NCBI RefSeq assembly: GCF_020510685.1
Contig: NZ_CP075185.1
Span: forward strand, 3,534,001 to 3,598,000
Direction: 5' to 3'
Length of the DNA stretch: 64,000 bases
Source: Dechloromonas denitrificans
GTDB taxonomy: Bacteria > Pseudomonadota > Gammaproteobacteria > Burkholderiales > Rhodocyclaceae
Shown piece after piece: positions 44,425 through 53,432 of this stretch. Under the pieces are notes generated by a model. It saw only the letters and a program-made list of their open reading frames with translations. It ran no database searches and was not told the DNA's origin. The position numbers were made by a program, and so were the translations under genes. Position 1 is the first letter of the stretch. Every line of letters begins with the position of its first letter.

Positions 44425-44853
44425 ATGCCCGTTGCCAATATCCACGTCCTCGCCGGTCACCCGCGCCCCAGCCTGAAAAACTGGGTACGCGAGGCTTCCG
44501 CCGCCATCGCCGAGATTCTCAATGCCCCGACGGATCGCCTGGAAGTCTGGGTGACCGAGGTCGATCCCGACCTATGGGGCATTTGCGGCGTGCCGGCCAG
44601 CGAAGTGCTGCAGCAACAACCCCGCCGGAGCAGCGAAATGCCGTTCATCAAGATGGTCTTGCTCGAGGGGCGCAGCGCCGACCAGCACCATCGCCTGATC
44701 GCCGCGCTGACCGAGATCACCGCCCGGGTTCTCGATGTCGACAAGCAGCGGATCAGGATGCAGATCGATCAGGTTCATCCCGACCGCTGGGGAATCGGCG
44801 GCGTGCCGGCCAGCATTCTGCGGGCGGCCGAAATTGCCGCGCGAAAGACCTGA
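44425..44853 (+). CDS. Tandem 4-oxalocrotonate tautomerase-like protein
   Basis: The 142-residue frame holds two tautomerase units of about 71 residues. Unit 2 (from residue 72, MPFIKMVLLEGR) has the Arg11, Arg39 and Trp50 pattern of 4-oxalocrotonate tautomerase. Unit 1 (MPVANIHVLAGH) keeps Pro1 and Trp50 but has His11 and Glu39. Both share the WGI-GGVPAS segment. In the full chain the second Pro would be internal; an internal start could free it (see 44625-44640). It lies 16 bases after the atypical SDR gene. Confidence 0.85.
   Translation: MPVANIHVLAGHPRPSLKNWVREASAAIAEILNAPTDRLEVWVTEVDPDLWGICGVPASEVLQQQPRRSSEMPFIKMVLLEGRSADQHHRLIAALTEITARVLDVDKQRIRMQIDQVHPDRWGIGGVPASILRAAEIAARKT
44625..44640 (+). 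promoter_or_regulatory. Possible internal ribosome-binding site and start for the second tautomerase unit
   Basis: GGAG at 44627-44630 is followed by seven bases and an in-frame ATG (44638). That ATG begins MPFIKMV, so after Met removal Pro becomes N-terminal, as tautomerase chemistry requires. A separate 71-residue enzyme (44638-44853) could therefore be made from the same mRNA. Confidence 0.5.
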
Positions 44854-44856
44854 CGA

Positions 44857-45768
44857 TCAAAGCCCCACGTCGGCCAGCAACTGCTGGCAACGTTCGGCGA
44901 CGAACTCGCTCAAGGCCCTGACCACCGGGCTGATCTGCCGGCGGTCGGCGCACAGCAGATGCAGCGGCGCCAGCTCGCCGGCGAACCCGGGGCAAAGCCG
45001 GATCAGGCGACCGGCCGCCAGGTCGGCCGCGACATCGAGCGCCGACTTGTAGGCAATGCCCTGGCCGGCAATGGCCCAGCGCCGGGCCACATCGCCATCA
45101 TCTGAAATCCGGTTGCCCTTGACCTGCACCGACAACTCCTGGTCGCCGCGAAAGAAGCGCCAGCGGTCATGGACATAGTCGTCGAGCAGGAAGCACAGGC
45201 AGTTGTGGCGCACCAGGTCGGACGGGCTTTCCGGCCTGCCGTGGCGCTCGATGTAGGCCGGAGCGGCGCACAGGATGCGGCGATTGTGCGGAGCGATGGG
45301 CAGCGCGACGAGCGCCGAATCCGGCAGGTTGCCGTAGCGAAACGCCAGGTCCACCGGCTGCCGGTAGATGTCGGCCTTGCGGTCGGTGAGCAGCAGGCGG
45401 AGCGTCAGTTCCGGGTGCCGGGCCTGGAACTCGTCGAGCCAGACAAGCATGACGTTGCGCCCGAAATCGGAGGGTATCGACAGTTGCAGCACGCCACGCA
45501 GGGCGGCCGAACCGGTCAGCGCCGCTTGCCGGCCGTCGGCCAGCAGTTGCATGGCCTGACGACAATGTTCAAGGAAGATCTGCCCTTCATCGGTCAGGCG
45601 CAAGCTGCGTGTCGAGCGCAGGAAAAGCTGCACGCCGACCTCGGCCTCCAGGCGTTTCAAGGCCACGCTCGCCGCGGCCGGCGTAATGTCGAGCCGGCGC
45701 GCCGCGGCCGACAGGCTGCCGTAGTCGGCCACCAGAAGGAAAAGCTCGAAATCGCGCAAGGGGTTCAT
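44857..45768 (-). CDS. LysR-family transcriptional regulator
   Basis: The 303-residue regulator has an N-terminal helix-turn-helix (DYGSLSAAARRLDITPAAASVALKRLE) and the LysR effector domain. Its stop is three bases from the end of the tautomerase gene, so it is convergent with the second catechol cluster. It is divergent from the small monooxygenase gene at 45898. It could regulate either; the divergent monooxygenase/nfsB genes are the more usual LysR target. Confidence 0.88.
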   Translation of the reverse strand: MNPLRDFELFLLVADYGSLSAAARRLDITPAAASVALKRLEAEVGVQLFLRSTRSLRLTDEGQIFLEHCRQAMQLLADGRQAALTGSAALRGVLQLSIPSDFGRNVMLVWLDEFQARHPELTLRLLLTDRKADIYRQPVDLAFRYGNLPDSALVALPIAPHNRRILCAAPAYIERHGRPESPSDLVRHNCLCFLLDDYVHDRWRFFRGDQELSVQVKGNRISDDGDVARRWAIAGQGIAYKSALDVAADLAAGRLIRLCPGFAGELAPLHLLCADRRQISPVVRALSEFVAERCQQLLADVGL

Positions 45769-45897
45769 GATCGGATTCTAAGCAGCAGCGGCAGCTATTT
45801 TCAAATTTAAATTGAAAATAAATTAGCAAAACACGGGTTTTTTAATAGGTTGAATTCGGCCATCATTGGCCCATCGTCCATCCACCGGAATTTCCGC

Positions 45898-46185
45898 ATG
45901 CCACTCAGCGTCGTCGCCACCATCACCGCCAAATCCGAATACCGGGCCGAAGTCCGCCAGGCCCTGCTCGCTATCCTTGCCCCGAGCCGCGCCGAAACCG
46001 GCTGCCTGCAATACGACCTGCACGTCGCCCAGGACAACCCCGACCGCCTGGTGATGATCGAACGCTGGCAGGACGATGCAACGCTCGTCCGCCACATGGC
46101 GACGGCGCACTTCGCCGCGCTGGGGGCGGCCATCGACGGCAAGGTTACGGGCGTCGATATCGTCCGGCTCAACCCGGTGGCCTGA
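45898..46185 (+). CDS. Putative quinol monooxygenase (ABM/YgiN-like)
   Basis: The 95-residue protein (start 45898, GGAA upstream) has the dimeric ferredoxin-like ABM fold pattern: ATITAKSEYRAEVRQALL, TGCLQYDLHV, MIERWQDDATLVRHMATAHF. Relatives oxidise quinols or shield the cell from quinones, without a bound cofactor. It is divergent from the LysR gene and precedes nfsB by about 55 bases, suggesting a quinone or nitro-aromatic stress unit. Confidence 0.82.
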   Translation: MPLSVVATITAKSEYRAEVRQALLAILAPSRAETGCLQYDLHVAQDNPDRLVMIERWQDDATLVRHMATAHFAALGAAIDGKVTGVDIVRLNPVA

Positions 46186-46239
46186 GCGGCAGACCCATCC
46201 TCGAAAAATTCCGATTTCACCATGCCAGGAAACAACACC

Positions 46240-46893
46240 ATGAACCTCTCCCATTTCGCCACGACCCGCAAGACCACCAAGGCGTTCGACCCGGCCCGCA
46301 AGATTCCGGCCGAGCTCTTCGCGCAGCTGGAAACCCTGTTGCGCTACGCCCCCTCCTCGGTCAATTCGCAACCCTGGCATTTCGTGATCGCCAGCAGCGA
46401 GGCCGGCAAGGCCCGTATCGCCAAGGCGGCTCAGGGCAGCTACGCCTACAACGAGCCGAAAATCCGGAACGCCTCGCACGTCATCGTCTTCTGCGCCCGC
46501 CAGACGCTGGACGAGAAGCATCTCCTGGCCGTTCTCGAGCAGGAAGATCAGGACGGCCGCTTCGCCACGCCGGAAGCCAAGGCCGGCCAACACAAATCGC
46601 GCAGCTTCTACGCCGACCTGCATGTCAATGAATACAAGGATGCGCAGATCTGGATGCAAAAGCAGCTCTACCTGGCCTTCGGCACCCTGCTGCTCGGTGC
46701 GGCCGCGCTGGAGATCGACGCCTGCCCGATGGAAGGCTTCGACGCCAGGATTCTCGACGAAGAACTCGGCCTGCCCGCCAAGGACTTGACCAGCGTCGTC
46801 ATCGCCAGCCTCGGCTACCACAGCGACGAGGATTTCAACGCCAAGCTGCCGAAATCCCGGCTGCCGGCCGAAGCGGTCATCACCCACCTCTGA
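46240..46893 (+). CDS. nfsB: Oxygen-insensitive NAD(P)H nitroreductase / dihydropteridine reductase type
   Basis: The 217-residue protein matches E. coli NfsB closely in recognised segments: TTKAFDP, LLRYAPSSVNSQPWHFV, EDQDGRFATPEAKA, EGFDARILDEELGL and DFNAKLPKSRLP. It is an FMN enzyme reducing nitroaromatics and quinones. The start at 46240 is chosen from AGGAAA upstream rather than the earlier in-frame ATG. Confidence 0.92.
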   Translation: MNLSHFATTRKTTKAFDPARKIPAELFAQLETLLRYAPSSVNSQPWHFVIASSEAGKARIAKAAQGSYAYNEPKIRNASHVIVFCARQTLDEKHLLAVLEQEDQDGRFATPEAKAGQHKSRSFYADLHVNEYKDAQIWMQKQLYLAFGTLLLGAAALEIDACPMEGFDARILDEELGLPAKDLTSVVIASLGYHSDEDFNAKLPKSRLPAEAVITHL

Positions 46894-46905
46894 TTGGCGT
46901 CAATC

Positions 46906-46939
46906 AAGTGTCATTCCCGCCGGCGCGGGAGTGACACTT
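46906..46939. repeat. Strong inverted repeat after nfsB (REP-like hairpin)
   Basis: Two 15-base arms, AAGTGTCATTCCCGC and GCGGGAGTGACACTT, pair with one mismatch (a T-G pair) around a CGGC loop. No T-tract follows, so it is less likely a standard terminator. The GTCATTCCCGC type is common as dispersed repeats in beta- and gammaproteobacteria. Confidence 0.75.
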
Positions 46940-47011
46940 ACCGGCCAGAACCTGTAGGCTCCCTGCTGCGGCGATACGCTGCCTTCATCAACTTATCGGA
47001 GAGCTACCGCA

Positions 47012-47587
47012 ATGGAACGCTGCCCCTGGTCCGAGGGATCTGACCTCTACCGCGCCTACCATGATCTGGAATGGGGCGTTCCGCTCTACGACGACCGCGC
47101 ATTGTTTGAACTGCTGATTCTGGAAGGCGCGCAGGCCGGCCTTTCCTGGTCGACCGTGCTGAACAAGCGCGAACACTACCGGCAGGTCTTCGATGGCTTC
47201 GAACCTGAGTTGATTGCCGGCTACACGGCAGCGAAAGTTGCCGAACTATTGGCCGACCCCGGCATCATCCGCAATCGCGCCAAAGTGGCCGCGACGATAC
47301 AGAACGCCCAGGCCTACCTGGCGCTTGAATCTGCCGGGCAGTCGTTCAGCGACTTTCTCTGGGCCTTCGTCGGCGGCAAGCCGCTCCAGAACCACTGGCA
47401 ATCGCTGGCCGAGGTGCCGGCCAAATCGGTGCAGGCGGCTGCAATGAGCAAGGCCCTGCTGGGCGCCGGCTTCAAATTTGTCGGGCCGACCATCTGCTAT
47501 GCCTTCATGCAAGCCTCGGGAATGGTCAATGACCATCTGCTGGCCTGCCCACGGCACGCCGCGGTACAACAGCTCGTCCGTCCCTGA
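47012..47587 (+). CDS. tag: DNA-3-methyladenine glycosylase I
   Basis: The 191-residue base-excision enzyme begins ERCPWSEGSDLYRAYHDLEWGVPLYDDRALFELL, which includes Cys and His residues for the Tag zinc site, and has the LEGAQAGLSWSTVLNKR helix region and a C-terminal DHLLACPRH with the other zinc ligands. It removes 3-methyladenine from alkylated DNA. GGAGAG precedes the ATG. The gene appears single and unrelated to catabolism. Confidence 0.94.
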   Translation: MERCPWSEGSDLYRAYHDLEWGVPLYDDRALFELLILEGAQAGLSWSTVLNKREHYRQVFDGFEPELIAGYTAAKVAELLADPGIIRNRAKVAATIQNAQAYLALESAGQSFSDFLWAFVGGKPLQNHWQSLAEVPAKSVQAAAMSKALLGAGFKFVGPTICYAFMQASGMVNDHLLACPRHAAVQQLVRP

Positions 47588-47725
47588 AACGCGGCGAGTC
47601 GCCGGCGGTGATTGATTTCGCCGGCTGGCATTCGGGCCACACCACCACATTTCGTAACACCTGAGCCGGGCGTTTCCCGGCCCAAATGCTCGATAATTCG
47701 GGGCTGGCTCAATCGAGGATCGGTA

Positions 47726-48901
47726 ATGGCGTTGGTTCCCCAGCAGCAAGTGGCAAAAGATGGCGGCAAGCGTGGCCGGATTGCCGTAGTTGTCGTGATC
47801 TTGCTGGTCGTCGGCGCAGCCTTCTGGTTCTGGCGTCTGCGCGGCGAAGCGCCGAAGCCCGCTGGGCCCGGCGTCGTGTCGGTAACGAGCACGCTGGTCG
47901 CGGTAGCCGATATCCCGGTTCGCCTGAGCGCCAAGGGCACGGTGACCGCGCTGCAGTCGGTCGACGTGCGCCCGCGCATCAACGCCACGATCAAGACCGT
48001 GCATATCAAGGAAGGGCAGTACGTCCGCCAGGGCGAGCGGCTGTTTTCGCTCGATGTGCGGACCGAGGACGCCAATCTCCGGCAAACCGAAGCGCAGCTT
48101 GCCAAGAGTCGGGCCGATCTGACCAATGCCGAGAACAACCTGCGCCGGCAACGCGAACTGCTCGAGCGCAATTACATCTCGCCATCCGCCTTCGATGTCG
48201 TGCAGAACCAGGTCGCCAGTTTGCGCGCCCAGGTCGTGGCCGATCGGGCGGCCATCGATGCCAGCCGCGTCGGGCGCGGCTACGGCGAAATCGTCGCCCC
48301 CATCGCCGGGCGCACCGGCGCCATCACAGTCTATCCGGGCAGTCTGGTTCAATCGACCGGCACCGGCCTGGTCAGCATCACCCAGATCGACCCGATCAAT
48401 GTCGCTTTCACCTTGCCCGAGCGCGAATTGCCGGCGCTGCAAAAGGCGCTGGCGAGCGGCGGCCTGACGGTCAGCGCGCAACTCGAGGAAGGCGGCGAAG
48501 AGCAGCGCGAGGGGCGACTGGTCTTCGTTGATAACAGCGTCGATACCGCCAGCGGCACGATCCGCCTCAAGGCCGGTTTCGCCAATGCCGACGGCCGCCT
48601 GTGGCCGGGCATGTTCGTTACCGTCGCCCTGTCGCCGCGCATCCTCAAGGCAGCCCTGACGGTTCCGGCCCAGGCGGTGCAGACCGGCCCGGAGAAGAAG
48701 TTTCTTTATGTCATCGGCGAGGGCGGCAAGGTCGTCTCGACGCCGATCCGCGTCTTGCTGATCCAGGATGGTCAGGCGGTCGTCGAAGGCGTCGCGGCGG
48801 GCACCCGGGTCGTGCTCGAAGGCGCCCAGAACCTGCGTGCCGGCAGCCTGGTCCGCGAGGCGGGCACGACGCCGGCGCCAGGTGCGCGGAGCAAGCCGTG
48901 A
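47726..48901 (+). CDS. RND efflux periplasmic adaptor (MFP family)
   Basis: The 391-residue protein starts at 47726 with GAGG upstream and has one N-terminal membrane anchor (IAVVVVILLVVGAAFWFW). It then shows the lipoyl, hairpin and barrel layout of MFP adaptors (VDVRPRINATIKTVHIKEGQYVRQGE, RTEDANLRQTEAQLAKSRADL, EIVAPIAGRTGAI). It joins the inner-membrane pump to an outer-membrane channel. Its stop overlaps the GTG start of the pump gene (GTGA). Confidence 0.92.
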   Translation: MALVPQQQVAKDGGKRGRIAVVVVILLVVGAAFWFWRLRGEAPKPAGPGVVSVTSTLVAVADIPVRLSAKGTVTALQSVDVRPRINATIKTVHIKEGQYVRQGERLFSLDVRTEDANLRQTEAQLAKSRADLTNAENNLRRQRELLERNYISPSAFDVVQNQVASLRAQVVADRAAIDASRVGRGYGEIVAPIAGRTGAITVYPGSLVQSTGTGLVSITQIDPINVAFTLPERELPALQKALASGGLTVSAQLEEGGEEQREGRLVFVDNSVDTASGTIRLKAGFANADGRLWPGMFVTVALSPRILKAALTVPAQAVQTGPEKKFLYVIGEGGKVVSTPIRVLLIQDGQAVVEGVAAGTRVVLEGAQNLRAGSLVREAGTTPAPGARSKP

Positions 48902-51900
48902 ATCTCTCCGAACTCTGCATCCGGCGGCCGATCATGACGGTGCTGCTGTCGGCATCGGCCGTCGTCGGCGGCATCATCGCCTATGGCAGCATCCCGATTG
49001 CCGCGCTGCCGAGCTACGACTCGCCGACCATTTCGGTCACCGCCGTGCTGCCCGGCGCCAGCCCGGAAACCATGGCCTCTTCGGTGGCAACGCCGCTCGA
49101 ACGGCAGTTCTCGACGATTTCCGGCCTGGCGGTGATCAACTCGACGTCGACCCTCGGCAATACCGCGATCACGCTGGAATTCGACCAGGACCGCAGCATC
49201 GACAGCGCCTCGATCGACGTCCAGGCCGCACTGCTCCGGGCGCAGCGCTCGCTGCCGGTCGAAATGACCACGCCGCCGGCTTATCGCAAGGTCAACCCGG
49301 CCGACTCGCCGATCATCTTCCTGTCATTGACCTCGCCGTCGATGGCGCTTTCCGAGCTGAACAGCTTTGCCGACCTGCTGATTGCCCCGACCTTGTCCAC
49401 GCTGCCCGGTGTGGCCCAGGTGAATATCAACGGCCAGAAGAAATTCGCCGTGCGCGTGGCGCTCAATGCCGACGCCCTGGCCGCCCGCAATCTGACGCTC
49501 GACGACATCGCCGGCGCGCTGCGCAACGCCAATGCCAATTCCCCGGTCGGCACGCTCGACGGGCCCCGCCAGACGCTGACCATCCAGGCCAATCGCCAGC
49601 TCAACAACGCAGCGGCTTTTGCCAAGCTGATCGTCAGCACCTCGCCGGACGGCCGTCCGGTCCGCCTGGCCGACATCGCCGAAGTCGAAGACAGCGTCGA
49701 ATCGGTGAAGACCGCCAGTTGGGCCAATGGCGAACGCGCCATCACGCTGTCGGTGATGCGCCAGCCGGGCGCCAACACGGTGAGCACGGTCGATGCCATT
49801 CGCGCAGCGATGCCCGGCTTGCTCGCCCAGATGCCTGGATCGATCGAACTCAAGTTGCGTAACGACCGCTCGCAGTCGATTCGCGATTCGATCCACGATG
49901 TCCAGATCACCTTGGCGGTTACCGTTGCGCTGGTCGTGCTGGTGATCTTCCTGTTTCTGCGCAAGGCCAGTGCGACGCTGATTCCGGCGCTGTCGCTGCC
50001 GATTTCGCTGCTCGGCACGGTGGCCTTGATGCGGGCATTCGGCTTCAGCCTCGACAACATCTCGCTGCTCGCCATCACGCTGGCCGTCGGCCTGGTGGTC
50101 GATGACGCCATCGTCATGCTGGAGAACATCGTCCGCCATATCGAGAAGGGCGAACCGCCTTTGCAGGCGGCGCTGGCCGGCTCGCGCGAGATGAGCTTCA
50201 CCATCATCTCGATTTCGCTGTCGCTGGTTGCCGTGTTCATTCCGATCTTCTTCATGCCCGGCGTCATCGGCCTGCTCTTCCACGAATTTGCCGCCGTCGT
50301 CGGCATCGCGGTGATGGTCTCGGCGGTCGTCTCACTGACCTTGATCCCGATGCTGGCCAGCCGCTACGTCAAGCACGAAGCGGCCGAAGGCCGCGGCATG
50401 CGCTGGACGGCGTGGTTCGAGCGGGGCTTCGAGCGGCTACTGGCCTTTTACGAAGGCGCCCTCGACTGGTCGCTGCGCCACAACCGCACGGTGCTGGCCC
50501 TGGCCCTCGCCACCCTGGTTGCCACCTGGGCGCTGTTCGCCCTGCTACCCAAGGGCTTTTTCCCGAACGAGGACATCGGCCAGGCGCTGATTACCGTCGA
50601 AGCCGTCGAGGACATTTCCTTCCCGGCGATGACCGAACTGCTGCAGCGGACCGGCGAAGTGATCCGCGCCAATCCGGCGGTCGACACCTTGATCGTCAAT
50701 GCCAGCGACAGCAACAGCGGCCGCCTGTTCATGAGCCTGAAGCCGCGCAGCGAGCGGCCGCATATCGACAAGGTGGTCGAGAGCCTGCGCAAGGAAATGA
50801 AGGCGATCCCGGGCGCCACCGTGTTCATCAACCCGATCCAGAATCTGCGCCTGGGCGGGCGACCGAGCAAGAGCCGCTACCAGTACGTCATGCGCAGCGT
50901 GCGCGCCGAGGACCTGCGGCTCGCCGCCGACGGCCTGTCGGCCAGGTTGCGCGACGATCCGCTGTTTCGCGACGTGACCACCGACGCCCAGCTCAAGGGC
51001 TTGCAGGCCCGGCTCAACATCGACCGCGACAAGGCCAATCTGCTCGGCCTGCAGATTGCCGACATCCGCACCGCCCTCTACAGCGCCTTCGGCGAGCGTC
51101 AGGTGTCGACAATCTACACCTCCAGCGACAGCTACCAGGTGATCATGCAGTTGAGCGCGCCCGATCGTGCCGACGAAAGCGCCTTCGGCAAGATCTTCAT
51201 CCGGGCCAAAGGCGGCGCCCTGGTGCCGCTCTCCAGCGTGGCCACGGTCGAACGCGAGGTCGGCCCGATTTCGATCAATCACTCCGGCCAGCTCGAAGCC
51301 CTGACGCTAAGCTTCAATCTGGCGCCGGGCGCGGCGCTCGGCGATGCCAGCAAGCAGATCGAGCGCTACAAGCAGGAGCTCAACTTCCCGGCCAGCATCC
51401 TCACCAGCTATGGCGGCGACGCGGCCGCCTTCCAGTCCTCGCAAGCCAGCCAGATCGTGCTGATCGTCGCCGCACTGCTGGTCATCTACGTACTGCTCGG
51501 CGTACTCTACGAGAGTTACATCCACCCGCTGACCATCCTCGCCGGCCTGCCCTCGGCCGCCGTCGGCGCCCTGGTGATGCTCTGGCTGTTCAACATGGAG
51601 ATGTCGATCATCGCGATGATCGGCATCCTGATGCTGATCGGTATCGTCAAGAAGAACGCCATCATGATGATCGACTTCGCCCTCGACGCCCAGCGCAATC
51701 ACGGCATGGCGGCGCGTGAGGCCATTCGCACCGCCTGCCTGTTGCGCTTCCGGCCGATCATGATGACCACCTCGGCCGCCCTGATGGGCGCCATGCCGAT
51801 CGCCCTCGGCCTGGGGGCCGGCGCCGAACTGCGCCAGCCGCTCGGGCTGTCGGTCGTCGGCGGGCTGCTGTTCTCGCAGCTGATCACGCTGATCATCACG

Positions 51901-51963
51901 CCGGTCATCTATCTGGCACTCGATCGCTATTCCGGCCAGGGGCCGCTCAAGCTTGAGGACTAA
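48898..51963 (+). CDS. RND multidrug efflux permease (HAE1 family, MdtB/MdtC-like)
   Basis: The 1021-residue protein starts at the GTG at 48898, overlapping the adaptor gene by four bases. Twelve membrane helices are implied by two bundles, with VGLVVDDAIVMLENI (proton-relay Asp pair) in helix 4 and IGIVKKNAIMMIDFA in helix 10. It is most like MdtB/MdtC or MuxB pumps. No outer-membrane factor gene follows, so a TolC-like protein encoded elsewhere is needed. The substrate is unknown; solvent or aromatic export is possible. Confidence 0.93.
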   Translation: MNLSELCIRRPIMTVLLSASAVVGGIIAYGSIPIAALPSYDSPTISVTAVLPGASPETMASSVATPLERQFSTISGLAVINSTSTLGNTAITLEFDQDRSIDSASIDVQAALLRAQRSLPVEMTTPPAYRKVNPADSPIIFLSLTSPSMALSELNSFADLLIAPTLSTLPGVAQVNINGQKKFAVRVALNADALAARNLTLDDIAGALRNANANSPVGTLDGPRQTLTIQANRQLNNAAAFAKLIVSTSPDGRPVRLADIAEVEDSVESVKTASWANGERAITLSVMRQPGANTVSTVDAIRAAMPGLLAQMPGSIELKLRNDRSQSIRDSIHDVQITLAVTVALVVLVIFLFLRKASATLIPALSLPISLLGTVALMRAFGFSLDNISLLAITLAVGLVVDDAIVMLENIVRHIEKGEPPLQAALAGSREMSFTIISISLSLVAVFIPIFFMPGVIGLLFHEFAAVVGIAVMVSAVVSLTLIPMLASRYVKHEAAEGRGMRWTAWFERGFERLLAFYEGALDWSLRHNRTVLALALATLVATWALFALLPKGFFPNEDIGQALITVEAVEDISFPAMTELLQRTGEVIRANPAVDTLIVNASDSNSGRLFMSLKPRSERPHIDKVVESLRKEMKAIPGATVFINPIQNLRLGGRPSKSRYQYVMRSVRAEDLRLAADGLSARLRDDPLFRDVTTDAQLKGLQARLNIDRDKANLLGLQIADIRTALYSAFGERQVSTIYTSSDSYQVIMQLSAPDRADESAFGKIFIRAKGGALVPLSSVATVEREVGPISINHSGQLEALTLSFNLAPGAALGDASKQIERYKQELNFPASILTSYGGDAAAFQSSQASQIVLIVAALLVIYVLLGVLYESYIHPLTILAGLPSAAVGALVMLWLFNMEMSIIAMIGILMLIGIVKKNAIMMIDFALDAQRNHGMAAREAIRTACLLRFRPIMMTTSAALMGAMPIALGLGAGAELRQPLGLSVVGGLLFSQLITLIITPVIYLALDRYSGQGPLKLED

Positions 51964-52032
51964 ATATTTTTAGGAAGCATGCTGGGATACGCGCAGGTGC
52001 GAACTCGGTAGATTGGAATATTGGCCAACAAA

Positions 52033-52347
52033 TCAGAAACCATAGTCGCGCTCGACCCGACAGACCCGGACACGAAATGCGCGATACCAGTCCTTTGCTC
52101 GGCCTTGGGCGTGGCGATGACTGATGTTTTCCTTCCAGGCAGTTATCGCCTCCTGGCTCGCCCAATATGAAACTGAAATTCCGATTTCTTGCCTCGCGCT
52201 TTCGAAGCCAAGGAAGCCAGGCTGCCCGGAGGCAAGCTCCAACATTTGTTTTGCCGTTTCACCGTAGCCGTTGTCACCGTCAGCACGGATGGATGTAAAG
52301 ATAACGGCAAAATATGGTGGTTGTGGGGTTTGTACGGGGGAAACCAT
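52033..52347 (-). CDS. Antibiotic biosynthesis monooxygenase (ABM) family protein
   Basis: The 104-residue product begins MVSPVQTPQPPYFAVIFTSIRADG (start 52347 with AAGGAG upstream). The pattern LASGQPGFLGFESARQ and SYWASQEAITAWKENISHRHAQ is the ABM fold with the W-K-x-H signature. Small proteins of this fold degrade haem, quinols or polyketide intermediates; the role here is unknown. It is convergent with the RND pump gene. Confidence 0.82.
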   Translation of the reverse strand: MVSPVQTPQPPYFAVIFTSIRADGDNGYGETAKQMLELASGQPGFLGFESARQEIGISVSYWASQEAITAWKENISHRHAQGRAKDWYRAFRVRVCRVERDYGF

Positions 52348-52493
52348 CTGCGCTCCTTTTACGGCCCGAGGTTCAAAACAACCGGCCTGCACGGCTTTTC
52401 GCACAGGGTCCGTGGAATAAGAGGCTGGGCGTCACGACGAGAAAGTCATCTGGATACCCAATACTCCTGGTCGGGGAATACGGCGCGGCAGTG

Positions 52494-53324
52494 CTAGGCC
52501 TCGGCCAGTTGTGGGACGCAGACATAGGACGGGTGAGCCTCAGCTTCAGCCCTGAATGAGGAATGTGGTGGAAGTGGTTGCCATGTATCTCGGAACGCCA
52601 GATTAAGCATAGTGGTAAGGCCTACGTATGTAAGGATGGTGTCAAACCCATCCGACGCCAAAGATGTTGCGTACCGCCACGCCCATATTTTCCAGGAGTC
52701 CTGGCCGCCAGCTTTGGCGGGAAGGCGAATAGCTCTGATCTTTAGATAGGCCATCCAGTCCATATGAATGCCACCAGCCAACTTGCGCTCGCGTTCTCGG
52801 TCATTTAACAGCCGCTCGAAGCCTGCGCCATACGACGCGTTAATATTTCGTTCTACCAGTGCGAGACGCACGAAGTAGTGGTTGCTACCTTCATTGAAGC
52901 GAGAAGATGGCTGTAGATGATCCACTTGTAGCGACTTTGGAATACTGATTTCACGAAGACCATATTGTTGTTCAAGGAATCGAATAAATGCTCGGCGATA
53001 CCCTCGGTAGTTGGCACGAACCCATAACTCAGGCACCGAGCCAGGCTTTTGTACGACCAAGGCCGACTTGGGTTGCACACCGCCCAGATGCGAAATTGAC
53101 CAACCGTAGATCTTGGAATGCTGCGCAAGGCGGGCGGATGTTGTCGCAATCAAACAGGTTGTTGCTTCATCGCGAAAATCTCCGAGCACTCCAGACTGCT
53201 GAAGTGCAAGAAATTGGCTGATAGAACTCGGCGTAGTCACGTGGTTACCTGAGAGGCCCAACGCTATGAAGGAGTATTCATGCCCGCATCGTGCCGTGAA
53301 CCATATGGAATAACAAGGCTCCAA
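52494..53324 (-). CDS. Hypothetical protein, up to 276 residues
   Basis: No family is recognised. The frame (SQFLALQQSGVLGDFRDEAT..., LQVDHLQPSSRFNEG, AYLKIRAIRLPAK) has a His-rich segment near VDHLQP that recalls HNH-like patterns, but this is not safe. The start is unclear: TTG at 53324 has no ribosome-binding site, and GTG at 53240 has AGGTAA upstream. Composition is AT-richer than the flanking genes, and a long antisense frame is absent, so the call as a real gene is moderate. Confidence 0.5.
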   Translation of the reverse strand: MEPCYSIWFTARCGHEYSFIALGLSGNHVTTPSSISQFLALQQSGVLGDFRDEATTCLIATTSARLAQHSKIYGWSISHLGGVQPKSALVVQKPGSVPELWVRANYRGYRRAFIRFLEQQYGLREISIPKSLQVDHLQPSSRFNEGSNHYFVRLALVERNINASYGAGFERLLNDRERERKLAGGIHMDWMAYLKIRAIRLPAKAGGQDSWKIWAWRYATSLASDGFDTILTYVGLTTMLNLAFRDTWQPLPPHSSFRAEAEAHPSYVCVPQLAEA

Positions 53325-53432
53325 GCGGAAGGTGAATTCACGAGGTGCTACGAAACATTGGGCACCAAGGACGCGCTACAGGGAGCTGGCACAATCGGTC
53401 AATCGCCGTTCCCGCCGGCTGTGCAACAAGCT

